Part shown: one piece after another, positions 18,603 to 27,275 of the stretch
Layout: the number at the start of each line of letters is the position of its first letter
Numbering within the stretch: position 1 is the stretch's first letter
Assembly: GCA_963697695.1 (NCBI GenBank)
Contig: OY969094.1
Coordinates: forward strand, 1,426,001-1,490,000
Reading direction: 5' to 3'
DNA: 64,000 nucleotides
DNA from: VRUE01 sp963697695
Lineage (GTDB): Bacteria > Actinomycetota > Thermoleophilia > Solirubrobacterales > 70-9
Program-made: the position numbers and the translations under genes
The notes under the pieces: model-generated
Seen by the model: only the letters and a program-made list of their open reading frames with translations
Databases searched by the model: none
Told to the model about the DNA's origin: nothing

Positions 18603-19334
18603 ATGCCGCCGCCCAGCTCCGAGCGAGGATCCGCCTGGCTCATCCTGCCTACCTACGAAGAGGCGGCGAACATCGAGCGGCTGGTCGAGCAGGCGCGGGC
18701 GAAGCTGCCTCCCGACGCCCAGGTCCTGATCGTCGACGACAACTCGCCCGACCGGACCGGCGAGATCGCGGCGCGGCTCGCCGCCGAGCAGGAGAACGTC
18801 CACTTCCTGCACCGCCCCCGCAAGGAAGGGCTCGGGCCCGCCTACATCGCAGGCTTCCGCCGGGCCCTCGCGGAGGGAGCCGGGCTCTTGATCGAGATGG
18901 ACTCCGACTTCTCTCATGAGCCCGCCTACCTGCCGCGCCTCTTGGAAGCGGCCGAGCGCGCCGACCTCGTGATCGGCTCGCGCTACGTGCCCGGCGGCGG
19001 CGTCGCCGACTGGGGGGCGCTGCGGCGGGCGATCAGCCGCGGTGGCAGCACCTATGCCCGCATCGTGCTCGGCGTCGACGTCCAGGATCTGACCGGGGGC
19101 TTCAAGTGCTTCCGCCGCGAGGTGCTCGAGGCGATCGACCTCGACGCGGTCGACGCCCGCGGCTACGCCTTCCAGGTGGAGATGACCTACCGGGCCCTGC
19201 GGCTGGGCTTCGAGGTGGCCGAGGTGCCGATCGTCTTCCGCGAACGCGAGGCCGGCTCCTCGAAGATGAACCGCTCGATCGTGCTCGAGGCGATCTGGCG
19301 GGTGCCTCTTCTACGCTTTGGCCGGGAGCGCTGA
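18603..19334 (+). CDS. Polyprenol-phosphate mannosyltransferase-like family 2 glycosyltransferase
   Basis: 243 residues, GT-A fold. Visible motifs are L-P-T-Y-E-E-A-A-N-I near the start, VDDNSPDRTGEIA, the metal-binding EMDSDFSHEP, G-S-R-Y-V-P-G-G-G-V-x-D-W-G and D-L-T-G-G-F-K-C-F-R-R. This matches DPM1/Ppm1 catalytic domains that make polyprenol-phosphate mannose on the inner face of the membrane for protein or lipoglycan mannosylation. The transmembrane domain of fused versions is absent. Donor sugar is inferred. Confidence 0.87.
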   Translation: MPPPSSERGSAWLILPTYEEAANIERLVEQARAKLPPDAQVLIVDDNSPDRTGEIAARLAAEQENVHFLHRPRKEGLGPAYIAGFRRALAEGAGLLIEMDSDFSHEPAYLPRLLEAAERADLVIGSRYVPGGGVADWGALRRAISRGGSTYARIVLGVDVQDLTGGFKCFRREVLEAIDLDAVDARGYAFQVEMTYRALRLGFEVAEVPIVFREREAGSSKMNRSIVLEAIWRVPLLRFGRER

Positions 19335-19419
19335 CCGGCGAGGAAGATGGCCCGGAGAACCTCGCTATACTTTTTGAAGTATTGAGCGCCTAAACTCGAT
19401 TCCAGGAGACCGATTCCCA

Positions 19420-19746
19420 GTGACAGGCAAACTCAACGACGTGACCGACGCCACCTTCAAGTCCGATGTCCTCGAGGCCGACGGACCCGTGCTGGTCGAC
19501 TTCTGGGCGCCGTGGTGCGGCCCCTGCCGCGTCGTCCACCCTGTCCTAGAGGAGATCGACGCCGAGCGCGACGACCTGAAGATCGTCAGCATCAACGTCG
19601 ACGAGAACCAGCAGACCGCGGCTCAGTACGAGGTTCTCTCGATCCCGACCATGATCCTCTTCAAGGACGGGGCGATCGCCAAGAAGGTGATCGGGGCGAT
19701 GCCCAAGCGCCGCCTCGAGGCCGAGCTGGAGCCGGCGCTCGCCTAG
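19420..19746 (+). CDS. trxA: Thioredoxin
   Basis: 108 residues, standard thioredoxin length. The redox site W-C-G-P-C is at 32-36 (Cys33, Cys36), preceded by VLVDFWAP; the cis-Pro loop S-I-P-T-M follows. It donates electrons in cytoplasmic disulfide reduction. GTG start with AGGAG 11 bases upstream. The upstream 85 bases are AT-rich, with a palindromic ATACTT...AAGTAT, a plausible promoter. Confidence 0.93.
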   Translation: MTGKLNDVTDATFKSDVLEADGPVLVDFWAPWCGPCRVVHPVLEEIDAERDDLKIVSINVDENQQTAAQYEVLSIPTMILFKDGAIAKKVIGAMPKRRLEAELEPALA

Positions 19747-19767
19747 CCAGGCAGCGCCAGCGAGCCG

Positions 19768-19944
19768 ATGCCCTTCGTCCAAGTCCACTGGTTCGAGGGC
19801 CGCTCCGACGAGCAGAAGGCGGAGATCGCCAAACGCATCGAAGCGGCCCTCGTCGAGGTCGCCGGTGCCGCCCCCGAGCACTGCTGGGTGAAGTTCTCCG
19901 ACTCGGAGAAATCGGACTTCATCATCGGCGAGCCGGCCGACTAG
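19768..19944 (+). CDS. 4-oxalocrotonate tautomerase family protein
   Basis: A 58-residue protein beginning Met-Pro-Phe-Val-Q-V, so processing of Met would expose the catalytic N-terminal Pro of the tautomerase superfamily. The central R-S-D-E-Q-K-A-E-I-A-K-R helix and a C-terminal C-W-V-K-F segment match small tautomerase subunits. It lies 21 bases after trxA and overlaps the convergent DUF2283 gene by four bases. Physiological substrate unknown. Confidence 0.8.
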   Translation: MPFVQVHWFEGRSDEQKAEIAKRIEAALVEVAGAAPEHCWVKFSDSEKSDFIIGEPAD

Positions 19945-20237
19945 CCGCTGCTCGCAAGACGACCGGTGAGATCGAGTGTCACCACACGGTCTGGAGCCGC
20001 AAGAGCCGCCTTGGCGGCTGCAAGCAGCGCCTCGGCATCGAGGCCGAACCTCTGGGCAGCCGCCTTCAGGAGATCGAGGTTCTCGTCCGGGTTGAGCAAC
20101 CCGATGTTGGCCGGCAGGCCGTTGGAAAAAGCCACGGTGCAGTAGTCCTCGTCCACCCCCTCACCGCCATCCCAGCGGTTGACCTCGATCAGATCGATCG
20201 AGAGGGCGTTCGCCTCGCTGTCGTAGTCGGCTTTCAC
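19941..20237 (-). CDS. DUF2283 domain protein
   Basis: 98 residues. The N-terminal half M-K-A-D-Y-D-S-E-A-N-A-L-S-I-D-L is the DUF2283 pattern, normally paired with a DUF4258 protein in small two-gene loci suspected to be toxin-antitoxin-like. The GTG start overlaps the TGA of an upstream remnant frame by four bases, which is the expected arrangement with a DUF4258 partner. Confidence 0.75.
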   Translation of the reverse strand: MKADYDSEANALSIDLIEVNRWDGGEGVDEDYCTVAFSNGLPANIGLLNPDENLDLLKAAAQRFGLDAEALLAAAKAALAAPDRVVTLDLTGRLASSG

Positions 20238-20361
20238 AATCTGCTCCTCGGATGAGCGGTGATTACGACATTGGGGCTATCGGCAGCTACGACAACTCGC
20301 ACGCCATCGCCCCGGATGTACCCAAGATAGCGCCGGTTTCCAGTCGGATCCTGCTCGACCC
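20234..20361 (-). pseudogene. C-terminal remnant of a DUF4258-like gene
   Basis: A minus-strand frame ending in TGA at 20236-20234 encodes R-V-E-Q-D-P-T-G-N-R-R-Y-L-G-Y and then V-R-V-V-V-A-A-D-S-P-N-V-V-I-T-A, which looks like the C-terminal beta strands of a DUF4258 protein. Upstream the frame continues into the 3' end of ileS without any start codon or family-like sequence. I infer that the 5' half of the gene was lost. The assignment rests on a short segment. Confidence 0.4.
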
Positions 20362-23300
20362 TTAGACGCGGCTGACGGAAATGCGCAGCTCGCGGCCGTC
20401 GATTTTTGCCTCGGCGGCGTCGGCGGCGTCGTAGGCGACGGAGGTGGCGAGGACCTCGCCGGCGACGTAGGGCTCGTGGGCGCGGGCGGCGGCGAGCAGG
20501 TCGTCGTCGCCACCGAGGGCGAGGGCGATGCGGTCGGAGATGTCGAGGCCGGCCTGCTTGCGGGCGTTCTGGACCGCGTGGACGATCTCGCGGGCGAAGC
20601 CCTCCTGGCGCAGCTCGTCATCGAGCTCGAGTTGGAGCGCGACCGCGTGGCCGGCTTCGGCCTCCACCTCGTAGCCCTCGAGCGGCTGCAGGGCGAGGGT
20701 GACCTCGTCGGGGCCGAGGACATGCTCGTCGCCGTCGATGTTGATCCCGACCTCGCCGCCGTCCCCCATCACGCCGGCGACGTGAGCCGGATCGAGCGCC
20801 TCCACCGCCGCCGCCACCTGCGGCATCCGCTTGCCGAAGCGGGGACCGAGCGAGCGGTAGTTGGGCTTGACCGCGTAGCTGACCAGCTCGGCCTCCTCGG
20901 TGACGAAGTCGAGTTCCTTCACGTTGAGCTCCGCGGTGACCAGCTCGGCGCTCGCTTCGATCGCTGCGCGCTCGGCGTCGTTGGCGACGATCACCGCGCG
21001 GCGCAGCGGCTGGCGCACCTTGGCCTTCGCTTGAGCGCGGGCGGCGCGCCCCAGTTCGACCGTCAGCCGCACGGCGGCCATCGCGGCTTCGAGCTCGGGG
21101 TCGGCGAGGCCGGGGTCGGGCGCGGGGAAGTCGCGGAGGTGGACCGAGTCGGGCTGCTCGCCGAGCTCCTCGGCCACGCCGCCGGCGAGGTTGAGGTGGA
21201 TCTCGTCGGCAAGGAAGGGTGTGAAGGGTGCGAGCAGGGCGGCTACCTCTAGCAGGCAGTGGCGCAGCGTCGCGAAGGCGGCACGGTCGCCCTCCCAGAA
21301 GCGGCGACGGGAGAGACGCACGTACCAGTTGGAGAGCTCCTCGACGTACTCGGCGACCGCCTTGCCGGCGGCGGTGCAGTCGAAATCGTCCATGCGCTCG
21401 CGCACCGTGGCGACGGTGTCCTGAAGCCTCGACAGCGCCCATTTGTCGAGATCCTCGGCCGGCTCTGGCGGCTCGGCGAAGTCGCCGGGACCGAGGTCCT
21501 CGGCATTGGCGTAGAGGACCCAGAAGGAATAGGTGTTCCAGAGCGTCAGCAGGAACTGGCGGACCGATTCGCCGACGGTGTCGACCGAGAAGCGATAGCC
21601 GGACCAGGGCTGCTGGGCGGTCAGGTAGTACCAGCGGAAGGCGTCGGCGCCGTGGGCCGAGATCACGTCCCAGGGCTCGACCACGTTGCCCTTGCTCTTC
21701 GACATCTTCTGCCCCTCGGGGTCGAGGATCAGCCCGAGGCAGACGCAGTTGCGGTAGCTCGAGGTGTCGAAGAGCAGGGTCGACTCGGCGAGCAGGGTGT
21801 AGAACCAGCCGCGGGTCTGGTCGATCGCCTCGCAGATGAAATCGGCCGGGAAGCGCTGCTCGAACTCCGTCTCGTTCTCGAACGGGTAGTGGAACTGGGC
21901 GAAGGGCATCGCGCCGCTGTCGTACCAGGTGTCGATCACCGACTCGACTCGCTTCATCTCGCCGCCGCACTGCTCGCAGTCGAGCGTCACCGCGTCGATG
22001 TGGGGACGGTGCAGGTCCTCCGGCACCTCGCCGCGGGCGCGCTCGCGCAGGTCGGCGACGGAGCCGGCGCAGAAGCGTCCCTCGCAGCCCTCCGCCGTGC
22101 ACTCCCAGATCGGCAGCGGCGTGCCCCAGTAGCGGTCGCGAGAGAGAGCCCAGTCGACGTTGTTCTCCAGCCACTTGCCGAAACGGCCGCTCTTGATGTG
22201 CTCGGGGTGCCAGCCGATCGTCTCGTTGTTGGCGAGCATGCGATCGCGGGCCTGTCCGGTCGCGATGTACCAGCTCGACTTGGCGTAGTAGAGGAGCGGC
22301 GTGCCGCAGCGCCAGCAGTGCGGATAGGCGTGCTCGTAGACCTGCGCCCGGAAGAGCAGCCCGCGCTCCTGCAGGTCGTCGATCAGCGCCTGCGTCAGCT
22401 TGGGGTCCTTGACGAAGCGGCCGGCGAAGCCGCTCACCCGCCGGTCGAATTTCCCGTCGGTGCCGACCGGGTTGTAGAGGGTGCCGTGGCTGGTCGGGTC
22501 GAAGATGCCGTTCTCGGCGGCGACCGCATAGTCGTCCTCGCCGAAGGCGGGCGCCATATGGACCAGACCGGTGCCGTCTTCGGTCGTGACGAAGTCGCCG
22601 GCGAGCGCCCGGAAGGCGTTGTCCGGACCGCCGTCCTCGAGCGCGAAGAGCGGGCCGGCGTAGCTGCGGCCGACCAGCTCCGAGCCGGGGAAGCGGCCGG
22701 CGATCTCGACCCCCTCGCCCAGCACCCGCTCGACCAGGGGCTCGGCGAGGATCAGCGTCTCGTCACCGACCCTTGCCCTGACATAGGTGACGTCCGGAGC
22801 CACCGCGACGGCGACGTTGCCGGGCAGCGTCCAGGGCGTGGTGGTCCAGACCAGCAGCGACTCCCCCGCCTCGTTTCCTCCATCGTCGAGCAGCGGGAAG
22901 CGCACGTATATCGAGGGGTCCTCGACGTCCTCGTAGCCCTGCGCCACCTCGTGTGAGGAGAGGGCGGTGCCGCAGCGCGGGCAGTAGGGAACCACCTTGT
23001 GACCCTCGTAGAGGAGGTCGTCGTCCCAGAGCTTGCGCAGCGACCACCAGACCGACTCGATGTAGTCGTCGTCGAGGGTGACGTAGGGGTCGTCGAGGTC
23101 GATCCAGAAGCCGATCCGCTCGGTCAGCCGGTTCCACTCCTCGACGTACTCGAAGACCGACTCGCGGCAACGCTGGTTGAACTCGGCGATGCCGAACTCC
23201 TCGATCTCCTGCTTGGAGGAGATGCCGAGTTGCTTCTCCACCTCCAGCTCGACCGGCAGGCCGTGGCAGTCCCAGCCCGCCTTGCGCGGTACCCGGTAGC

Positions 23301-23532
23301 CGCACATCGAGCGGTAGCGCGGGTAGACGTCCTTGAAGACGCGGGCGAGAACGTGGTGGGAGCCGGGGCGCCCGTTGGCCGTCGGCGGCCCCTCGTAGAA
23401 GCTCCAGATTTCGGCGCCCTCGCGCTGGGCGAGCGAGCGGTGGAAGACGTCGCGCTCCTGCCAGCGCGCGAGCATCCTCTCCTCGAGCTCGGGAAAGGAC
23501 TGCTTGGTGTCGACTGGCCGGAAGCCGGGCAT
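20362..23532 (-). CDS. ileS: Isoleucyl-tRNA synthetase, IleS2 type, with swapped GxHH signature
   Basis: 1056 residues, class I synthetase. It attaches Ile to tRNA-Ile. The KMSKS loop is intact at 609-613; the CP1 editing domain holds W-T-T-T-P-W-T-L-P-G-N; two CxxC pairs (P-Y-C-P-R-C-G and D-C-E-Q-C-G) are present; the long C-terminal extension is that of the IleS2 (eukaryote-like) branch. The canonical HxGH signature is replaced by Gly57-Ser-His-His60. Such a first/third-position swap is reported for some IleS2 enzymes and linked to extreme mupirocin tolerance. Only one ileS is seen here; whether it is the sole copy cannot be told. ATG 23532 is divergent from the SDR gene by 38 bases. Confidence 0.95.
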   Translation of the reverse strand: MPGFRPVDTKQSFPELEERMLARWQERDVFHRSLAQREGAEIWSFYEGPPTANGRPGSHHVLARVFKDVYPRYRSMCGYRVPRKAGWDCHGLPVELEVEKQLGISSKQEIEEFGIAEFNQRCRESVFEYVEEWNRLTERIGFWIDLDDPYVTLDDDYIESVWWSLRKLWDDDLLYEGHKVVPYCPRCGTALSSHEVAQGYEDVEDPSIYVRFPLLDDGGNEAGESLLVWTTTPWTLPGNVAVAVAPDVTYVRARVGDETLILAEPLVERVLGEGVEIAGRFPGSELVGRSYAGPLFALEDGGPDNAFRALAGDFVTTEDGTGLVHMAPAFGEDDYAVAAENGIFDPTSHGTLYNPVGTDGKFDRRVSGFAGRFVKDPKLTQALIDDLQERGLLFRAQVYEHAYPHCWRCGTPLLYYAKSSWYIATGQARDRMLANNETIGWHPEHIKSGRFGKWLENNVDWALSRDRYWGTPLPIWECTAEGCEGRFCAGSVADLRERARGEVPEDLHRPHIDAVTLDCEQCGGEMKRVESVIDTWYDSGAMPFAQFHYPFENETEFEQRFPADFICEAIDQTRGWFYTLLAESTLLFDTSSYRNCVCLGLILDPEGQKMSKSKGNVVEPWDVISAHGADAFRWYYLTAQQPWSGYRFSVDTVGESVRQFLLTLWNTYSFWVLYANAEDLGPGDFAEPPEPAEDLDKWALSRLQDTVATVRERMDDFDCTAAGKAVAEYVEELSNWYVRLSRRRFWEGDRAAFATLRHCLLEVAALLAPFTPFLADEIHLNLAGGVAEELGEQPDSVHLRDFPAPDPGLADPELEAAMAAVRLTVELGRAARAQAKAKVRQPLRRAVIVANDAERAAIEASAELVTAELNVKELDFVTEEAELVSYAVKPNYRSLGPRFGKRMPQVAAAVEALDPAHVAGVMGDGGEVGINIDGDEHVLGPDEVTLALQPLEGYEVEAEAGHAVALQLELDDELRQEGFAREIVHAVQNARKQAGLDISDRIALALGGDDDLLAAARAHEPYVAGEVLATSVAYDAADAAEAKIDGRELRISVSRV

Positions 23533-23570
23533 GAACGCGGGATTCTAGGAGCGGGTACCCTCCCGGCCGC

Positions 23571-24446
23571 ATGCCGCTATACGACCTGAACGGAAAGGTG
23601 GCCCTGGTTACCGGGGCTGCCCGCGGGATCGGCTTCGAGACCGCACGCCAGCTGCACATGCGCGGGGCCTCCGTTGCCGTCGTCGATCTCGTCGCCGCGG
23701 AGGCGCGCGAGGCGGCTGAGCGGATCGGTGAGCGGGCGATCGGGATCGCCACCGACGTCACCGACCATGCGGCGATGATGCAGACCGTCGCCGAGACGGT
23801 CGAGCGCTTCGGCGGGCTCGACGTCGTCGTCGCCAACGCCGGCATCGCCCAGAGTCAGATGGCGACCACGCGGGGGATCTCGATCGAGGAGTGGGAGCGG
23901 GTCTTCGAGGTCGACCTGCTCGGCGTCTGGCGCACGGTGCGCGCGGCGCTGCCGCAGATAGTCGAGCGGCGCGGCCACATCGTCGTCACCTCCTCGGTCT
24001 ACGCCTTCATGAACGGCGTCTTCAACAGCCCCTACGCGGTCGCCAAGTCGGGGGTCGAGTCGATGGGCCGATCGCTGCGCGCCGAGCTGACACCGCTCGG
24101 GGCCAGCGCCAGCGTCGCCTACTTCGGCTGGGTCGACACGAAAATGGTCCAGGACGCCACCGCGCGCCCGCACTCGAACCACCTGCGCGAAAACACGCCC
24201 GACTTCCTGCTCAAGCGGATCCAGCCCAGCGAGGCCGGCGCGGCGATCGTCCGCGGCATCGAGGAACGGGCGCCGCGGATCTTCGCCCCGAAGTGGTGGC
24301 GCTACGTCTCCGCCCTGCGCGGCATCCTCAACCCGCTGCTCGACCGGCGAATGGAGCAGGACAGGCGGATGATCGCGACGGTGCACGAGGTCGAGGCGGA
24401 CACCGACGAGCAGGGCGCCGCGGCGGTCTCAGCCGCTTCGCGTTAG
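23571..24446 (+). CDS. Short-chain dehydrogenase/reductase
   Basis: 291 residues, classical SDR. TGAARGIG (15-22) binds the nicotinamide cofactor, N-A-G-I follows near 91, and Ser-x12-Tyr-x3-Lys is present as T-S-S-V ... SPYAVAK. The C-terminus adds a 40-residue extension after the SDR fold (I-F-A-P-K-W-W-R-Y). Asp after beta-2 (V-V-D-L) suggests NAD preference. Substrate unknown. The 3' end overlaps the convergent dehydrogenase gene by 18 bases. Confidence 0.87.
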   Translation: MPLYDLNGKVALVTGAARGIGFETARQLHMRGASVAVVDLVAAEAREAAERIGERAIGIATDVTDHAAMMQTVAETVERFGGLDVVVANAGIAQSQMATTRGISIEEWERVFEVDLLGVWRTVRAALPQIVERRGHIVVTSSVYAFMNGVFNSPYAVAKSGVESMGRSLRAELTPLGASASVAYFGWVDTKMVQDATARPHSNHLRENTPDFLLKRIQPSEAGAAIVRGIEERAPRIFAPKWWRYVSALRGILNPLLDRRMEQDRRMIATVHEVEADTDEQGAAAVSAASR

Positions 24447-27266
24447 CCGCTCGAGTAGGAAGAGGAAGGACTCGTAGCTCTCGCCGGTGGCGCGGGCGAG
24501 GCCGATCTCGCAGGTGCGGTTGCTGGAGATGCGGGCGTCGAAGTGGCGGCCGGCCAGCTCAGCGGCCTGAGGACGGGTGGCGGCGGCGGTCAGCTCCGGG
24601 TGGGAGATGCCGCGGTCACCGGCGAAGCCGCAGCAGGTCGCCGAAGGGGCGACATAGACCTCGTCGGCGAGGGCGCCGGCCAGGGTCCGCAGGCGTGGCG
24701 CGAGGCCCATGTGGCGGGTGGCGCAGGTCGGGTGGACGGTGGCCGAGCCGACCTTGCCGGCGATCTGCAACTTCGGCAGCAGGCGGTCGTGGGCCCAGGC
24801 GACCGAGTCGAGGATCTCCAGCTGGACGAGCCGACCGGCGTTCTCCTCGCTCAGCACACCCTCGCCTGGCTCGGCGATGGCGGCGGTGCAGGAGGCGGCG
24901 TCGATCACAACCGGCAGTTCCCCCTCCCCGCTCCAGGCCCAGAGGCGCTCGACCATCTCGTTTGCCTTGTGGGCCTGGGCGGCGGCGAATCCTTTCGAGC
25001 CCCAGGGCAGGCCACAGCAGCTGCCGGCAACCTCCTCCGGGATCCAGACCGGCGAGCCCGCCCGCGCCGAGACTTCGACCAGGGCCTCGACCGGCGAGCG
25101 GCCGAAGATGCGGTTGGTGCAAGAGGGGACGTAGACCGCCGCCGCCCCCTGGCGCGACGTCGCCGGCAGCTTGCCCGAAGCGGGGCCCGGCAGACCGCGG
25201 CCGCGCTTGCTGCGGCGGGCGAGGGAACCAGCTACCCGCAGCCCCGCCCGCGATGCCTTTTCGACGCCGCTCCAGCGCTTGGCCGTAGCCAGCGCCGCAG
25301 CTTCGGCGCGCGGCGTATGTCTCTCCTGGCGCATTTCCTTGACGAGGAGGCCGGTGTCGATGCCGACCGGGCAGGCGAGCTGGCAGGAGCCGTCGGCGGC
25401 GCAGGTCTCCAGCGAGTCGTACTCGTACTCCTCCAGCAGCGCCTTCAGCACCGGCGATCCGCTCGGCTGGCGCACCATCTCGCGCCGCAGCACGATCCGC
25501 TGGCGCGGCGTCGTGGTCAGGTTGCGGCTCGGGCAGACCGGCTCGCAAAAGCCGCACTCGACGCAGGTGCTCGCCGACTCCTCGATCGCCGGCGTCGTCT
25601 TCAGGTTCTGCAGGTGGACGTCCGGGTCGCGGTTGAGCACGACGCCGGGGTTGAGCACCCCGTCGGGATCGGCGAGCTGCTTCACCCGCCACATCAACCC
25701 GGTCGCCTTCTCGCCCCACTCGCGCTCTACATAAGGGGCCATGTTGATCCCGGTCCCGTGCTCGGCCTTGAGCGAGCCGTCGTACTTGCCGACGATCAGC
25801 TCGACCAGCTTCGCCATGAAGGCCTCGTAGCGCTCGAGATCCTCCTGTTTGGCGAAGTCCGGCGTCAGCATGAAGTGCAGGTTGCCGGCGGAGGCGTGGC
25901 CGGCGACGCCGGCAAGGAATCCGTGTTCGCCGAGCAGCGCCTGCAGGTCGCGAGCGCCCTCGGCGATCCGCTCCGGCGGCACGCAGACGTCCTCGACGAT
26001 CAGCGCCGTGCCGGGCATCCGCACCCGGCCGATCAGACCGTGCAGGCCCTCGCGCACGCGCCAGGCCAGCTCGATCTCCTCGGCCTCGCGGGTGAACTCA
26101 TACGGCTTGATCGTCTCGTGGCCGGCGAATATCTCGTTCGCCCTGGCGACGTAGGCGGCCAGCTCGGCCTCGATCTCCGCTCCGAACTCGACCAACAGCA
26201 CGGCCGACTCCGGCGGCAGCTCTTTCCACTCCTCCGGCGCGCCGACCATGTTCCAGGCGGCGGTGATCAGAGCCGGCGCGACCATCAGCTCGACCGCGGT
26301 GGCGCCGGACTCGACCAGGTCGCGAACCGGTGCGATCGCCTCGTCGATGCCGGGAAAGTGGATCCAGGCGGTGGTCGTGCGGGAGGGCAGCGGCACCGTC
26401 TCGAAGACGGCCTCGGCGACGAAGGCGAGCGTGCCCTCCGAGCCGACGACGAGGCGGCGGAAGATCTCCAGCGGCTCGTCGGCATCGAGGAAGGCGCAGA
26501 GCCGGTAGCCGGTCGTGTTCTTGATCGCGAACTTGCGGCGGATGCGCTCGCTCAGCTCCGCGTCGGCGCGGATCTCGTCGCGGATCGCGGCAAGGCCGGC
26601 GGCCAGCTCCGGCTCCTCGGCGGCGAACTTCTCGGCGGCGCCCGGCGCGGCGGTGTCGATCGTCGTCCCCGAGGCGAGCACCAGGGTCATCGAGCGCACG
26701 GTCGAGTAGGAGTCATAGGTGACACCGCAGCGCATGCCGCCCGAGTTGTTGGCGATCACACCGCCGACGCAGGCGATGTCTGTGCTGGCCGGGTCGGGGC
26801 CGAGCTTGCGCCCGTGCGGGGCGAGCACCCGGTTGGCGTGACCGAGCACCGTGCCCGGCTTGATCCGGGCCAGCGCGCCACCCTCCTCGACCGCGACGCC
26901 GCCGAAGTGGCGCCGCACGTCGACCAGGATGCCGTCGCTCTGTCCCTGGCCGTTGAGGCTGGTGCCGCCGGCGCGGAAGGTGACGGGGATGCCGCTGCGG
27001 CGACCGTAGGCGAGGACCTTGGCGACGTCCTCGGCGTCATGGGCCATCACGACCGCCTGGGGGAAGAGCCGGTAGGGGCTGGCGTCGGAGGCGTAGCGGA
27101 CGATGTCGCTGACCCGGGCGAGGACGCGGTCGGCACCGAGCAGCTGCTCGAGCTCGCCGCGCAGCGGCTGCGCGGTACCGCCGGCGAGCCGATCGGGGGC
27201 CCGGTCGGGGGCGGGCTCGGCGGTCGGCGGCGCCAGCGAGAAGACGTCTCTCTCCAGCAGCGCCAT
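24429..27266 (-). CDS. FAD-linked 2-hydroxyacid dehydrogenase with fused Fe-S/CCG domain (D-lactate dehydrogenase-like)
   Basis: 945 residues. The N-terminal PCMH-type FAD domain contains F-R-A-G-G-T-S-L-N-G-Q-G and V-G-G-V-I-A-N-N-S-G-G-M; a FAD-oxidase C-terminal domain follows. Next comes a ferredoxin-like dicluster: Cys568-xx-Cys-xx-Cys-xxx-Cys578-Pro and Cys622-x5-Cys628-xxx-Cys632-Pro. The end has two CCG motifs (CCGLPWG, CCGFAGD) of heterodisulfide-reductase type. This is the single-chain form of the glycolate/D-lactate oxidase group, passing electrons to the respiratory chain. It starts nine bases after the ThDP enzyme, forming an operon that suggests oxidation of a 2-hydroxyacid to a 2-oxoacid. 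Confidence 0.87.
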   Translation of the reverse strand: MALLERDVFSLAPPTAEPAPDRAPDRLAGGTAQPLRGELEQLLGADRVLARVSDIVRYASDASPYRLFPQAVVMAHDAEDVAKVLAYGRRSGIPVTFRAGGTSLNGQGQSDGILVDVRRHFGGVAVEEGGALARIKPGTVLGHANRVLAPHGRKLGPDPASTDIACVGGVIANNSGGMRCGVTYDSYSTVRSMTLVLASGTTIDTAAPGAAEKFAAEEPELAAGLAAIRDEIRADAELSERIRRKFAIKNTTGYRLCAFLDADEPLEIFRRLVVGSEGTLAFVAEAVFETVPLPSRTTTAWIHFPGIDEAIAPVRDLVESGATAVELMVAPALITAAWNMVGAPEEWKELPPESAVLLVEFGAEIEAELAAYVARANEIFAGHETIKPYEFTREAEEIELAWRVREGLHGLIGRVRMPGTALIVEDVCVPPERIAEGARDLQALLGEHGFLAGVAGHASAGNLHFMLTPDFAKQEDLERYEAFMAKLVELIVGKYDGSLKAEHGTGINMAPYVEREWGEKATGLMWRVKQLADPDGVLNPGVVLNRDPDVHLQNLKTTPAIEESASTCVECGFCEPVCPSRNLTTTPRQRIVLRREMVRQPSGSPVLKALLEEYEYDSLETCAADGSCQLACPVGIDTGLLVKEMRQERHTPRAEAAALATAKRWSGVEKASRAGLRVAGSLARRSKRGRGLPGPASGKLPATSRQGAAAVYVPSCTNRIFGRSPVEALVEVSARAGSPVWIPEEVAGSCCGLPWGSKGFAAAQAHKANEMVERLWAWSGEGELPVVIDAASCTAAIAEPGEGVLSEENAGRLVQLEILDSVAWAHDRLLPKLQIAGKVGSATVHPTCATRHMGLAPRLRTLAGALADEVYVAPSATCCGFAGDRGISHPELTAAATRPQAAELAGRHFDARISSNRTCEIGLARATGESYESFLFLLERLTRSG

Positions 27267-27275
27267 GGCCCGAGC

